A stretch of DNA of 64,000 bases. Source: Lichenicola sp964236105. GTDB lineage: Bacteria; Pseudomonadota; Alphaproteobacteria; Acetobacterales; Acetobacteraceae. Below are positions 8,424-17,427 of the stretch, in pieces. Below the pieces are notes generated by a model. The model was not told the DNA's origin. It made no database searches and was given only the letters and a program-made list of their open reading frames with translations. The DNA is taken from contig CAXSBC010000006.1 in NCBI GenBank assembly GCA_964236105.1, forward strand, positions 1 to 64,000, written 5' to 3'. Both the position numbers and the translations under genes were made by a program. The first letter of the stretch is position 1. Every line of letters starts with the position of its first letter.

Positions 8424-9685
8424 GCCCTCTGCTCCTCGACCAGACGATCGGCCCGCGCGCGCCCAGGGGTGCATCCGGCCCGCTCCAGTGTCCAGCGGTA
8501 AAGGTCGGCGATATCGTCCGCGAACCGCTCCTGGCTGAACTGCAGGCGAGCCCGACGGCGTGCCGCCTCGCCCATCTGGTCGCCGTCCGGACCCAGCACC
8601 TTGTCGATGGCGGCTGCCAGCAGCAGCGGATCGGCCTGCGGCACCACCAGCCCGGTGACCTCGTGCTCGACGATCTCGCGCACCCCGCCCACGTCGACCG
8701 CCACGATCCGCCGGCCCAGCGCGCCGGCCTCGAGCAGCACCGTCGGCAGAGATTCAAAGCCGCGCGAGGCGAGCACCACCACGTCCATGGCCGACATCAG
8801 CTGCGGCACGTCGGAGCGGAAGCCGGTCAAATGCACGCGGCCGGCCAGCAGCGGCTCCTCGCTCAGCGCCTTCAGCGCCGCGAGATATGTTTCATTCTCG
8901 TTATAACTGGTCTGCCCGACCAGCCAGAACCGGGCGGTCGGATGCAGCCGGGCGACATGGCGCGCCGCCTCCAGGAACAGGTCCTGGCCCTTGCGCGGCT
9001 CCAGCACGCCGAACAGGCCGATATGCGGCCCCGGAACCGATGCCACCTCTGGGGCTGGAACGACGTCGGCCAGGAAGGACGGATCGACGCCGTTGTAGAT
9101 CAGCCGGATCCGGTCAGCCGGCACGCCCAGACCCAGCAGCATGTCGCGCGACGCGCCCGAGCAGGCGGCGTAGGACGTGCAGGACCGGCGCAGCAGCCGC
9201 CCCAGCAGGGCGTAGGAGCGCTTCACCGGCTGCGTCTCGTGGGCGTGCCAGATCAGCGGAATGCCGAGCCGGGATGCCGCCACCGATGCGAACAGCGCGC
9301 TCACCGGATGGTGGGCGTGGATGACCGACGCGGTCTCGTCGCGTGCGACCGCGATCACGTCGCGGCGTCCGGCACGCAAACGCCACCATCGTTGCAGAAC
9401 CGTGACGGGCGACAGCGTCGCCTTGCTGCGATCGATGCCCACCGACACGACGCGATGCCCGTGCTGCGCGATGACATCTGCGAGCGGGCTGGGCGCCGGA
9501 CAGGCCAGCACAGGGCGGAAGCCATGTGCCGAGGCCGCGTCAGCACAATTGACGATCACTCGCTCGACGCCGCCGAAAAACCCGACCCGGTTCACCGTCA
9601 AAACCGTGCCAGGAGATGGGCAGCCCGTCGGCCGGAAGACATCCGGCATGCCATGCCTCCAGTTATCGGATGAAAATGCCTGCAA
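8420..9685 (-). CDS. family 4 glycosyltransferase, first gene of the minus-strand EPS operon
   Basis: About 421 aa. GT4 features: the glycine loop VGFFGGVERVIVNCAD, HAHHPVSALFASVAA, HIGLFGVLEPRKGQDLFLEA and the E-x7-E element SRGFESLPTVLLEAGALG. It opens the polysaccharide operon that runs leftward, and shares a roughly 200-bp AT-richer intergenic region with the divergent Wzc-like gene, so both transcripts probably start there. An in-frame ATG at 9649 (MPDVFRPTG) would give a protein 12 residues shorter. Confidence 0.88.
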   Translation of the reverse strand: MQAFSSDNWRHGMPDVFRPTGCPSPGTVLTVNRVGFFGGVERVIVNCADAASAHGFRPVLACPAPSPLADVIAQHGHRVVSVGIDRSKATLSPVTVLQRWWRLRAGRRDVIAVARDETASVIHAHHPVSALFASVAASRLGIPLIWHAHETQPVKRSYALLGRLLRRSCTSYAACSGASRDMLLGLGVPADRIRLIYNGVDPSFLADVVPAPEVASVPGPHIGLFGVLEPRKGQDLFLEAARHVARLHPTARFWLVGQTSYNENETYLAALKALSEEPLLAGRVHLTGFRSDVPQLMSAMDVVVLASRGFESLPTVLLEAGALGRRIVAVDVGGVREIVEHEVTGLVVPQADPLLLAAAIDKVLGPDGDQMGEAARRRARLQFSQERFADDIADLYRWTLERAGCTPGRARADRLVEEQRA

Positions 9686-9824
9686 AATGTAGTTTGATAG
9701 CTTAGGCTCAACGTAAGGACAATGTGAAGCAATGCCCAGGCCTTCTACAACAGATCATAAGATTTCAGGCCATCTCGAATACGGGGCCAGATAGAATCTA
9801 TTTACAGAGCAAGCAACTCTTTTT

Positions 9825-9853
9825 TTGAACAATGCTTGGCTTTGCGCTATACC
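9825..9853 (+). promoter_or_regulatory. candidate sigma-70-type promoter of the Wzc-like gene
   Basis: TTGAAC at 9825-9830 and TATACC at 9848-9853 are separated by exactly 17 nt, each matching four of six consensus bases. The elements sit in an AT-rich stretch of a GC-rich chromosome. A transcript starting near 9860 would exclude an upstream TTG start at 9836 and supports ATG 9890, which has AGAGAAG eight bases before it. Confidence 0.5.
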
Positions 9854-9889
9854 AATCCGTCCACAGGTTCTTGTAGAGAAGTACGCGCC

Positions 9890-12133
9890 ATGCTCGTCAG
9901 AACGGGTGATCGAACGACGACATCCAGCAGAAGCTACGGTTCCGAGTTGGTGCCCGTTTCCATGGTTCAAGGCAGCCGTCCGGGAACACCGAGTGCGGGG
10001 CTGTCTCCGGTGGAAGTGCTGCGTCAGGTCTGGTCGCAGAAACTTGTGTTCCTTGTCGTCATGGGACTGCTCTCGGCGGCGGTGATCGGCAGCGTCTCGC
10101 TGATGAAGGACATCTTCAGCTCCGACGGCTTGCTGATGGTGCGCCTGAACAGCGTCGACTTCTCCAACCTGCCCGGCGTGATCGGCAGCTCGCCCTCCGG
10201 CGAGGGCCTGAACCTCGTGCATAGCGAGGTGGAGATCCTGAGCAGCGAGGCGATCGCCCGACAGGTGGTGCAGCAGCTCGATCTGAGCAACGTGCCGGGT
10301 TTCCTTCCCGAACCGTCATTTTTGAGTCATTTGCGCGCGTCGGTGTTCGGGCAGAAACATCAGATCGATCCCGCAACGGCCACACGCGACCGGACGGCCG
10401 CCGCCATCGGCCAGTACATGAAGGATTTCAGCGTCTACAACGACGGCAAGTCCTACATCATCCAGGTCGGCTTCTCCGGCGCCGACGGCGCGCTGGCGCA
10501 AAAGATCCTGAACACGCACATAGCGACCTATCTGGCCGATCAGGATGCGGCGAAGCAGGCGATCCTCGGCCGCGCGCAGCACTGGCTCGACGGCCAGCTC
10601 GGCGGGCTGGAGACCCAGGTCGCGACGTCCGAGCGGGATCTGCAGTCCTACAGCGCCGCCCACCATCTGGGCCGCACGGGCGGCGACACGGTGGGCACGC
10701 ACGAGCTCAGCAACATCACGACCCAGCTCGCCACCGCGCAGAGCGACCTCGCGCGCAAGCAGGCCTACTTGGAGGCGCTCAACGGCCTGTCGCGCCAGCC
10801 GAGTGCGGAGATCTCCAACAGCACGGTGCTCGGCTCGGGCACCATCGAGCGGCTGCGCGAGCAGGAGGGGGTCAAGGCCGCCGAGGTCGCCTCGCTCGAG
10901 CAGCAGTTCGGCAACAACAACCCGATCATCCTCAACGCCCGCGGCGCGCTTGAAGGCACCCGGGCTGCGATCCGCGCCGAGGTCACGCGCATGCACGGGG
11001 CGGCCCAGAGCGATGTCGGGCTGGCGCGCGCCAATGTCGCCGCCCTGTCCCAGTCCCTGCAGCAGGCGGAGAACCAGGTCGGCGGCGAGGAGGATGCGGG
11101 CGTCATGCTGGCGGAGAAGCAGCGCAAGCTGGATGCTGCGCGTACTCTCTATGCCGACCTGCTGTCACGCTCCAAGCAGGTGGCGATCCAGCGCGAGACC
11201 CAGGAAACCAACGTCTACGTGGTGTCGCCGCCGACCCTGCCGCTGCAGGCCTCGGCGCCGCGCCGCGGGCTGCTGATGGCGCTCGGGCTGTGCGTGGATG
11301 CCGTGATCGCAGCGGTTGCCGCCTTCGGCATCGGCACGCTGCGGTCGCAGTCCACGAGCCTGGAGACCATCGAATACAAGTGCGACATCGCCGGCGTCGG
11401 CACGGTGCCGGAAGCGCGACGCGGACTGCGCCGGTCGATGCTCCCGATCGGCGACATCATGGCGCCGATGTCGAAGTTCGCCTCGGCGATCCAGACGCTG
11501 GGCAACTCGCTGCTGCACTCGCCGATCTTCGCGAACCCGCAGGTGATCGCCATCGCATCCCCGACGTCGGGCGATGGCAAGACCCTGCTGGCCGCCTGTC
11601 TGGGGCGCAGCTTCGCCATGACCGGCCGGCGCGTCCTGCTGATCGACGGCGATTTCCGCAAGCCCGAGCTGGCGCGCATGCTCGCCGTCCCGACCTACAC
11701 CGGGATCTTCGACGTGCTCGAGAAGCAGCTGGCCCTGGACGCTGCGGTCAAGCGTGTCGACAACCTCGCCCTCGACGTGCTGCCGGTCGAGAAGGATGTC
11801 GGGCCGTTCTTCTCCCACATGGGAGCAGACAAGCTCGACTCCCTGATCGATCAGGCGCGTGCGAACTACGACATCATCCTGATCGACACCTCGTCGATGG
11901 CGATCGTCGACGACTCGCTCGCCCTGATCCGGATGGCCGACGTCACCGTCTGCGTCGCGCGTCGCGGCGTCACGCGACATCACGATATCGTCAGCATGAC
12001 GAGACGCCTGCGCAGCTTCGAGATACCCTGCGCCGGCATCATCCTGAACGGCGTCAAGGCGTCGCCTCTGCGTCTGCCCTACTGGCTGCGCTCGGCCAGA
12101 ACGTCGTCCTCGAGACGCTACTTCCAGGGATGA
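9890..12133 (+). CDS. Wzc/GumC-like chain-length determinant fused to a BY-kinase domain
   Basis: Inner-membrane regulator of exopolysaccharide polymerisation and export, 747 aa. An N-terminal Wzz domain has a first transmembrane helix (LVFLVVMGLLSAAVIG) and a long periplasmic coiled-coil region (residues about 120-430). A second membrane segment follows near residue 460. The cytoplasmic kinase carries Walker A SPTSGDGKT (Lys564), Walker A' VLLIDGDFRKPEL and Walker B IILIDTSS. The C-terminus (LPYWLRSARTSSSRRYFQG) has only two tyrosines instead of the tyrosine cluster of Wzc, so autophosphorylation-based control may be reduced or different. The ATG at 9890 has the better ribosome-binding site. 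The gene is divergent from the glycosyltransferase operon and precedes the initiating transferase. Confidence 0.92.
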   Translation: MLVRTGDRTTTSSRSYGSELVPVSMVQGSRPGTPSAGLSPVEVLRQVWSQKLVFLVVMGLLSAAVIGSVSLMKDIFSSDGLLMVRLNSVDFSNLPGVIGSSPSGEGLNLVHSEVEILSSEAIARQVVQQLDLSNVPGFLPEPSFLSHLRASVFGQKHQIDPATATRDRTAAAIGQYMKDFSVYNDGKSYIIQVGFSGADGALAQKILNTHIATYLADQDAAKQAILGRAQHWLDGQLGGLETQVATSERDLQSYSAAHHLGRTGGDTVGTHELSNITTQLATAQSDLARKQAYLEALNGLSRQPSAEISNSTVLGSGTIERLREQEGVKAAEVASLEQQFGNNNPIILNARGALEGTRAAIRAEVTRMHGAAQSDVGLARANVAALSQSLQQAENQVGGEEDAGVMLAEKQRKLDAARTLYADLLSRSKQVAIQRETQETNVYVVSPPTLPLQASAPRRGLLMALGLCVDAVIAAVAAFGIGTLRSQSTSLETIEYKCDIAGVGTVPEARRGLRRSMLPIGDIMAPMSKFASAIQTLGNSLLHSPIFANPQVIAIASPTSGDGKTLLAACLGRSFAMTGRRVLLIDGDFRKPELARMLAVPTYTGIFDVLEKQLALDAAVKRVDNLALDVLPVEKDVGPFFSHMGADKLDSLIDQARANYDIILIDTSSMAIVDDSLALIRMADVTVCVARRGVTRHHDIVSMTRRLRSFEIPCAGIILNGVKASPLRLPYWLRSARTSSSRRYFQG

Positions 12134-12134
12134 C

Positions 12135-12160
12135 GGGCTCGCGGCGCACGCCGCGAGCCC
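12135..12160 (+). terminator. perfect 11-bp hairpin after the Wzc-like gene
   Basis: One base after the TGA, GGGCTCGCGGC (12135-12145) and GCCGCGAGCCC (12150-12160) form a perfect 11-bp stem with a GCAC loop. There is no T-tract, so it is a terminator or RNA-stabilising hairpin by position and strength only. Confidence 0.55.
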
Positions 12161-12754
12161 GCTGAACCGACTCCGCCACGGCGGCTGACAGGTCGGTCCA
12201 GACCCCCACGACGTCGGGGCCGTTCGCCGCTCCGCGTCGGGGCGGTTCGCCGTTCCGCCCATCGCGGCAGATCACTGCATGGCCATGATGCCTGCACCGA
12301 CCGCAATCGCCGGCGACGCACGGCCGCGTGCAGACTCATGGCCGCCCGCACGTCGGCGGCCTGCCGGCGACGCCGGCAAGCCTGCTGCTCCCCTCGGACC
12401 CAGAATATCCCCACGTCCGGCCCACCGCCGGCAGTGATTGCGCGGCCGCGATGCGGGCTCCGACAGCATCGGCACCGTGTTGCCGGCGCGTAGTCATCCC
12501 GCCGATGCCGCAGGTGCTTGATCGCACTCGCTCAATTAAGAACATTGGGCGTTAAAAGCACGTTACATTCGAGACGCATCACATCTTTACTTGACCAGGA
12601 AGGAAAAAACACGCATTTGGTGTATTCAATCTCAAGTTTGAGATAGAGTTGTAATTCGCTGATTAAGTCCATTTTATGGATGATGTCGCCGACCACCTCG
12701 CCGTGAGATCGGGGCGTCGTCCGGTCAATGTCCTTGCGCCGGGAGCCTGCCGCT
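12161..12754. other. 594-bp intergenic region upstream of the initiating glycosyltransferase
   Basis: No credible gene on either strand. The first 370 bp are GC-rich like the genome. From about 12530 to 12690 the DNA turns markedly AT-rich, including GGAAGGAAAAAAC, and contains the inverted repeat at 12629-12644. This looks like a promoter/regulatory region or a long leader for the downstream gene; I could not pick out a convincing -35/-10 pair. Confidence 0.5.
12629..12644. promoter_or_regulatory. operator-like inverted repeat
   Basis: ATCTCAA and TTGAGAT are perfect 7-bp arms separated by GT, inside the AT-rich block about 110 bp before the initiating transferase. Symmetry of this size suits a dimeric regulator; the regulator is unknown. 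Confidence 0.4.
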
Positions 12755-14266
12755 ATGGATGGAATTCTGGAGGCGACGCCACCGACCACGGTCACCTATC
12801 AGACTGTCGTCGACCGCCCGTCCTATGTCGGCGTCACGCCAAGACAGGCGAATCATCACCACAGCATGCTGCCGGGCCTCATCAAGGCCTACGACATCGC
12901 CTCCGCCATCTCGGCGGCAGCCCTGGTGTCGATCGCGACCTATTACGAGCTGGGCGTGCGCGACAGCCGCTTCACCCTGGTGGCCGGCATTCTCGCCACC
13001 TGCGCGTTCCTGCTGCTGCTCAGCTGGGAACTTCCCTACGACCTTCATCATCTGCAGGGCCGGAAGAGCCGGCCCGGCACCGTCATCCTGCCGCTTTGCG
13101 GCGGTGCCGCGGCCAACCTTCTGGTGACATGGCTGCTGCCGACATCCGGGCTGCACCAGTTCATTCCCGCCCTCGCCTGGCTGCTGCTGACGCAGACGCT
13201 GCTGACGGCGGGGCACGCGATGCTTCGACTGGTTCTGCGCCGTCCGGCATTCGCCCGGCATCTGACCAGCCGCATGGCGATCGTCGGCAGCGGCGACATG
13301 GCGCAACGCGTGGCCGGCCGCCTGAACGACAAAGCCGTGGCCAGCATCGTCGGCTTCTTCGACTGCGACCAAGACGGGATGCAGGCGAGGCGCAAGGCCG
13401 ATCCGCACGCCGGTGTCGAGGTCGGCTGCGGCAGCATCGACGACCTGATCGCCACCAGCCGGAACGAGGAGATCGATGGCGTCATCATCGCGCTGCCGCC
13501 CGAGCGGGAGCATGAGGTCGGCGAGATCTGCCTGAAGCTGCGCAGCGTGCTGACCGACATCTACGTGGTCCCGAACCTGCTGCACGGCTACGACTTCGAG
13601 GTCCCGCTGGCGAAGATCGGACCACTGACCCTCGCCATCGTGCAACGCCGGCCGCTGACGCAGTGGGAGCGGGTGCAGAAATCGACCTTCGACCGCATCG
13701 TCGGAGCCGTGCTGCTGGCGACCGTGCTGCCGCTGCTGCTGCTGATCGCCGTCCTGATCAAGATCGACTCGCCCGGCCCGGTCTTCTTCAGGCAGCCGCG
13801 ACTGGGCTTCAACAACCGGTCCTTCACCGTGTTCAAGTTCCGCTCGATGCATACCAACATGACCGACATGATGGCCGACCGGCAGACCTCGCGGCACGAC
13901 CCGCGCGTCACCCGGCTCGGCAAGTGGCTGCGCCGGCTCAGCCTGGACGAGCTGCCCCAGCTGCTGAACGTCCTGCGCGGCGAGATGTCGATCGTGGGTC
14001 CGCGCCCGCATGCGCCCAACACGCGCGCCGGCGGCAGGCTGCTCGGCGACGCGCTGGCGGAATACGTCATCCGCCATCAGGTGAAGCCCGGGATCACCGG
14101 CTGGGCGCAGGTCAACGGCGCCCGCGGCGAGCTTCAGGATATCGAGCAGCTTCGCCGCCGGGTCACGCTCGATCTTGAATACATGCAGCGCTGGTCGCTC
14201 GGGTTCGACGTCAGGATCATGCTGCTCACCGTGATGCGGGAGATCGTGAGCCGTCACGCCTTTTAA
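12755..14266 (+). CDS. undecaprenyl-phosphate sugar phosphotransferase (WbaP/GumD-like)
   Basis: Polyprenyl-phosphate hexose-1-phosphate transferase that starts repeat-unit assembly at the cytoplasmic face. About 503 aa: several N-terminal transmembrane helices, a Rossmann-like central domain (AIVGSGDMAQRVAGRL), one more membrane segment (ILLATVLPLLLLIAVLI-like), then the catalytic sugar-transferase domain with FTVFKFRSMHTNM, LSLDELPQLLNVLRGEMSI, VGPRPHAP and VKPGITGWAQVNGARG. This full-length topology matches GumD/WcaJ rather than the short PglC type. ATG 12755 has GGGAG nine bases upstream; an ATG at 12728 would add nine residues. The substrate is probably UDP-glucose or galactose by family precedent. 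Confidence 0.92.
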   Translation: MDGILEATPPTTVTYQTVVDRPSYVGVTPRQANHHHSMLPGLIKAYDIASAISAAALVSIATYYELGVRDSRFTLVAGILATCAFLLLLSWELPYDLHHLQGRKSRPGTVILPLCGGAAANLLVTWLLPTSGLHQFIPALAWLLLTQTLLTAGHAMLRLVLRRPAFARHLTSRMAIVGSGDMAQRVAGRLNDKAVASIVGFFDCDQDGMQARRKADPHAGVEVGCGSIDDLIATSRNEEIDGVIIALPPEREHEVGEICLKLRSVLTDIYVVPNLLHGYDFEVPLAKIGPLTLAIVQRRPLTQWERVQKSTFDRIVGAVLLATVLPLLLLIAVLIKIDSPGPVFFRQPRLGFNNRSFTVFKFRSMHTNMTDMMADRQTSRHDPRVTRLGKWLRRLSLDELPQLLNVLRGEMSIVGPRPHAPNTRAGGRLLGDALAEYVIRHQVKPGITGWAQVNGARGELQDIEQLRRRVTLDLEYMQRWSLGFDVRIMLLTVMREIVSRHAF

Positions 14267-14323
14267 CGTTCAGGCCGGCGTGACGGCCGCCTGCGGCGCA
14301 CGCAGGACAGGGTCCGGCGCCGC

Positions 14324-15274
14324 TCAGGCACCCGGCCGTTCGCTGCGCCACCAGGCGACGGTCTCTCGCAGCCCTTCGGGCAGATCGATCGACGGCGTCC
14401 ACACGTCACCTGGCATCTGCAGGGCGGCGTCGGTGCTCCAGTCGCGTTGCAGGATCTCTCTGGCCTTGCCTTGGCCGAACATCACGGCGCGCCGACTGAT
14501 CGCAGCCCAGCCATCGGCTGCCGCGCCGGCCGCAAGCACGACGGGGTCGGGCAGCGGCAGGAAGTGCGGAACCCGGCCGAGCGACGCGGCGGCGATCTGC
14601 GCGAGCTCCCGCCACCCATAGCCACGTCGGCACCCGTCTGAGATCTCGTAGACGACGCCGGACGTGCCAGGACGGCATGATGCGACGATGGCGGCTGCCG
14701 TATCGCGCGCGTGGATCATGGCGATACGCGGTTCCGGCGCGACCGGAACCGGGACGATCCGGCGCTGCACCAGGCGCAGCAGGGCGATCCCCTCCTTGTC
14801 CCACGGACCATAGACGACACAGGGCCGCAGGATGGTCCAGGGCGTGTTGGTCAAGGCCGTCATCACCGCCGCCTCGCCGGCGCGCTTGCTGGCGGCATAC
14901 GCCGACAGGCCGGGCGCCCGCGCCGCCTGCGAGGAGACCAGCACGAAGCGTGCCTGCGGTGCCGCCCGGGCTACGACCGTCGCCAGCCTGCCGGTGCCGT
15001 CACGGTTGACGGCGAAGAACTCCCTGGCGTGCAAGGCCTTGACGACGCCGGCCACGTGCACGACCGCCGACGCCCCCTGCACCAGCCGCGTCAGCGCCGG
15101 CTCGTCGCCGAGATCGCCCGGCACCGGATCGAGCGCGAAGCCAGATACAAGCGGATGGCCAGGGCCATGTCGGGTGAGCAGCCGGACCTGCCAGCCGTCG
15201 GCGATCAGGGCGGCGACCACATAGCGTCCCAGAAAGCCGGTGCCGCCGGTGACGGCGGCGATCGGCCGGGTCAA
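14324..15274 (-). CDS. ceramide reductase-like NAD(P)-dependent epimerase/SDR (CerR-like)
   Basis: Extended SDR of 316 aa with nucleotide-binding TGGTGFLG (residues 9-16) and catalytic YAASK (Tyr126, Lys130), preceded by LVSSQAARA. In Caulobacter, cerR encodes an SDR needed to reduce the 3-keto group during ceramide synthesis and is clustered with spt, acpR and aasR. The same partners are present here, which is why I assign this role rather than a sugar epimerase of the adjacent EPS locus. Its ATG region overlaps the acyl-AMP ligase stop by 4 nt, so it is coupled to it. It is the last gene of the sphingolipid locus and is convergent with the EPS transferase gene. Confidence 0.78.
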   Translation of the reverse strand: MTRPIAAVTGGTGFLGRYVVAALIADGWQVRLLTRHGPGHPLVSGFALDPVPGDLGDEPALTRLVQGASAVVHVAGVVKALHAREFFAVNRDGTGRLATVVARAAPQARFVLVSSQAARAPGLSAYAASKRAGEAAVMTALTNTPWTILRPCVVYGPWDKEGIALLRLVQRRIVPVPVAPEPRIAMIHARDTAAAIVASCRPGTSGVVYEISDGCRRGYGWRELAQIAAASLGRVPHFLPLPDPVVLAAGAAADGWAAISRRAVMFGQGKAREILQRDWSTDAALQMPGDVWTPSIDLPEGLRETVAWWRSERPGA

Positions 15275-16998
15275 GCCGGCTGGGTGGCTGGCAACGACCC
15301 GGCGAGATAGCGTTGCCGGACCGCCGACCGGCTGAGCTTGCCCGACGAGGTGTAGGGCAGCGTGCCCGGCGGCAGCAGCACGACCCGTCCATCCAGACCA
15401 TGCTGCGCGCGCACGGTGCCCGCGATGGCGGCGGTCAGCGCGTCGCTGGTCGAGCGGTCCGACAGGGCGCGCGCCTCGGCGGCCAGGATCAGGATCTCCT
15501 GCCCGTCCTCATCGACCGAGAAGGCGGCGATGTTGCCGGTGCGGACGCCGGGCACCGTCTGTTCGATCGTCCATTCGAGATCCTGCGGCCAGATGTTGCG
15601 GCCATTGATGATGATGAGGTCCTTGGCGCGGCCGGTCACCACCAGGGCGCCGTCGAGGTGGTAGCCGAGGTCGCCGGTATCGAGCCAGCCATCGGCGGAC
15701 AGCACCGAGCTGGTATCGTCCGGCCGGCCGTCATAGCCGCGCATCAGGCTCGGGCCGCGCGCGAAGATCCGGCCGACCCGGCGATCGGGCTGGGTCAGGC
15801 CGACCGGGTCGCGTATCTCGATCTCGTGCCCCGGCAGGGCGCGGCCGCACAGCACCACCGTGCGCACGCGACCGGCCGGACTGCTCGGCCCGACCGCGAC
15901 ATCCTCCTGCTCCAGCCGGTCGAGATCGACGATGTCGGTCTCGATGCCGCGTCCGAGCGGCGCGAAGCTGATGGCGAGCGTGGCCTCGGCCATGCCATAG
16001 CTCGGCAGGAACGCCCCCGCCTCGAAGCCATGCGGCGCGAACGCCTCCGCGAAGGCTCCCAGCACCCCGGGGCGGATCATGTCGCCGCCGATGCCGGCGA
16101 TGCGCCAGCAGGTCAGGTCGAGCTCCCTGGCGCCAAGCTGGCGTGCCCGGCGGGTGCACAGGTCGTAGCCGAAGCTCGGGCTGTAGGAGATCGTGACGCG
16201 CTGGCGCGAGATCAGCGACAGCCAGAGCAGCGGGCGCCTGGCGAAGTCGGCGGTAGGCAGGAAGTCCACCGTGATCTGGCCGGCCAGCGGACTGAGCAGG
16301 AAGCCGACCAGTCCCATGTCGTGATAGAACGGCAGCCACGAGGCCGCGCGGTCGCCTGCCCGGACCTCGAGGCCGTTACGCAGGATGGCGGCGATGTTGG
16401 CCATCAGCGCCCGGTGCAGCACGACCACGCCGATCGGAAACCGCGTGCTGCCGGACGAGAACTGCAGATAGGCCACGTCGTCCGGCACCACCTGCGGCAG
16501 CGGCGCCGATGCGGCCGCCTCGCCCAGTCCGGCGACGGTGCAGCACAGACGCAGGCCCAGCTCGGTGGCCACGGGCAGCAGCCAGTCGATCAGCGTCGCC
16601 GGCGCCAGCAGCGCCGTCGCCTTCGCCTCGCCGACCAGGCGCTGGATGTGCGCGACATAGTTGGCGCGGCCGCCGAAGGCCTGCGGCAGCGGCAGCGGCG
16701 CCGGAACCAGTCCGGCATACTGGCAGGCAAAGAACGCCCGGACGAAATCGGGGTGCGTGCTGGCGATGATCGCCACCCGCTCGGTGGGCGCCAGCCCGTG
16801 CCCGAGCAGCCTCTGCGCCAGCAGCAGCGCCTCGTCGCGCAGGGTGCGATAGGGCAGCGCGGTCGTGAGGTCGCCGCCCACCGCGTAGAAGTCGAGGCCG
16901 GTCTCGCCCTGCGCGGCATAGTCGAGCGCCTCGATCAGGGTGGTGAAGTCGCCTCTGCGCAGCGCAAGGCCGCTGGCGGTGGGGGTGCACCCCGACAT
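15271..16998 (-). CDS. fatty acyl-AMP ligase / acyl-ACP synthetase (AasR-like)
   Basis: ANL-superfamily adenylating enzyme, 575 aa. The P-loop-like motif reads LQFSSGSTRFPIGVVVLH; the SGSTR-x-P form is characteristic of fatty acyl-AMP ligases. Later come PSYGMAEATLAISFAPL, DGWLDTGDLGYHLDGALVV, the hinge GRAKDLIIINGRNIWPQDLE and the C-terminal catalytic lysine in YTSSGKLSR (Lys554). It should activate a fatty acid with ATP and load it on a carrier protein, most plausibly the ACP encoded at 20679-20942. The start at 16998 has GGAG nine bases upstream. The gene overlaps the CerR-like gene downstream. A long 429-bp gap separates it from the ceramide synthase-like gene. Confidence 0.85.
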   Translation of the reverse strand: MSGCTPTASGLALRRGDFTTLIEALDYAAQGETGLDFYAVGGDLTTALPYRTLRDEALLLAQRLLGHGLAPTERVAIIASTHPDFVRAFFACQYAGLVPAPLPLPQAFGGRANYVAHIQRLVGEAKATALLAPATLIDWLLPVATELGLRLCCTVAGLGEAAASAPLPQVVPDDVAYLQFSSGSTRFPIGVVVLHRALMANIAAILRNGLEVRAGDRAASWLPFYHDMGLVGFLLSPLAGQITVDFLPTADFARRPLLWLSLISRQRVTISYSPSFGYDLCTRRARQLGARELDLTCWRIAGIGGDMIRPGVLGAFAEAFAPHGFEAGAFLPSYGMAEATLAISFAPLGRGIETDIVDLDRLEQEDVAVGPSSPAGRVRTVVLCGRALPGHEIEIRDPVGLTQPDRRVGRIFARGPSLMRGYDGRPDDTSSVLSADGWLDTGDLGYHLDGALVVTGRAKDLIIINGRNIWPQDLEWTIEQTVPGVRTGNIAAFSVDEDGQEILILAAEARALSDRSTSDALTAAIAGTVRAQHGLDGRVVLLPPGTLPYTSSGKLSRSAVRQRYLAGSLPATQPA

Positions 16999-17427
16999 TC
17001 GGTTGAGCTCCAAGGTGCGATGAGCATCGGGGGCTGTGGACAGGGTTGCCGTAACCGGCGCCTGGACGAGCGTCAATTGCGCCCGGGCCGGACGGCCCGC
17101 CTGCAGATCGGCAGCATCCTGGGCAGCGTCGGGCCGCGCCGGCAGCGCCTGGCCGGCCGATCGCCGCTCGAGAGGTCCACCGAACTCAACCAAGCCGGCA
17201 TCCTGTGGCACCCACCGGTCGCGACACCGGGCATGGTCCGACAGGCCGGCACGACCGGCCATCGCCAGCCGTCGATCCGGCCGGCCACGTGTCGACGCCA
17301 GCAGCCGGAGCCGGGTGCGACCGGCGACGCGGCTCCCGCGACACCGCAGCCGCCACGCCTGGAAGCGTCGGGCACGCCCGTCCGGCCGGACCAGACCCGG
17401 CCGATTGCCATGCGACGGCCCGGCCGA
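16999..17427. other. 429-bp gap inside the sphingolipid locus
   Basis: Strongly GC-rich sequence with no convincing gene on either strand. It holds a small perfect hairpin at 17244-17260 (GGCCGG / CCGGCC, 5-nt loop) of uncertain meaning. It may contain a separate promoter for the acyl-AMP ligase and CerR-like genes. Confidence 0.4.

Noticed and set aside
14324..15274. SDR gene as a nucleotide-sugar epimerase of the exopolysaccharide locus
   Set aside because: It is adjacent to the EPS genes but overlaps the acyl-AMP ligase and is co-directional with the sphingolipid genes, which fits a CerR-like role better.
17244..17260. GGCCGG/CCGGCC hairpin as a terminator of the ceramide synthase-like gene
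   Set aside because: Only six base pairs, GC-rich background and no T-tract, and it lies 170 bp after the stop; too weak to call.
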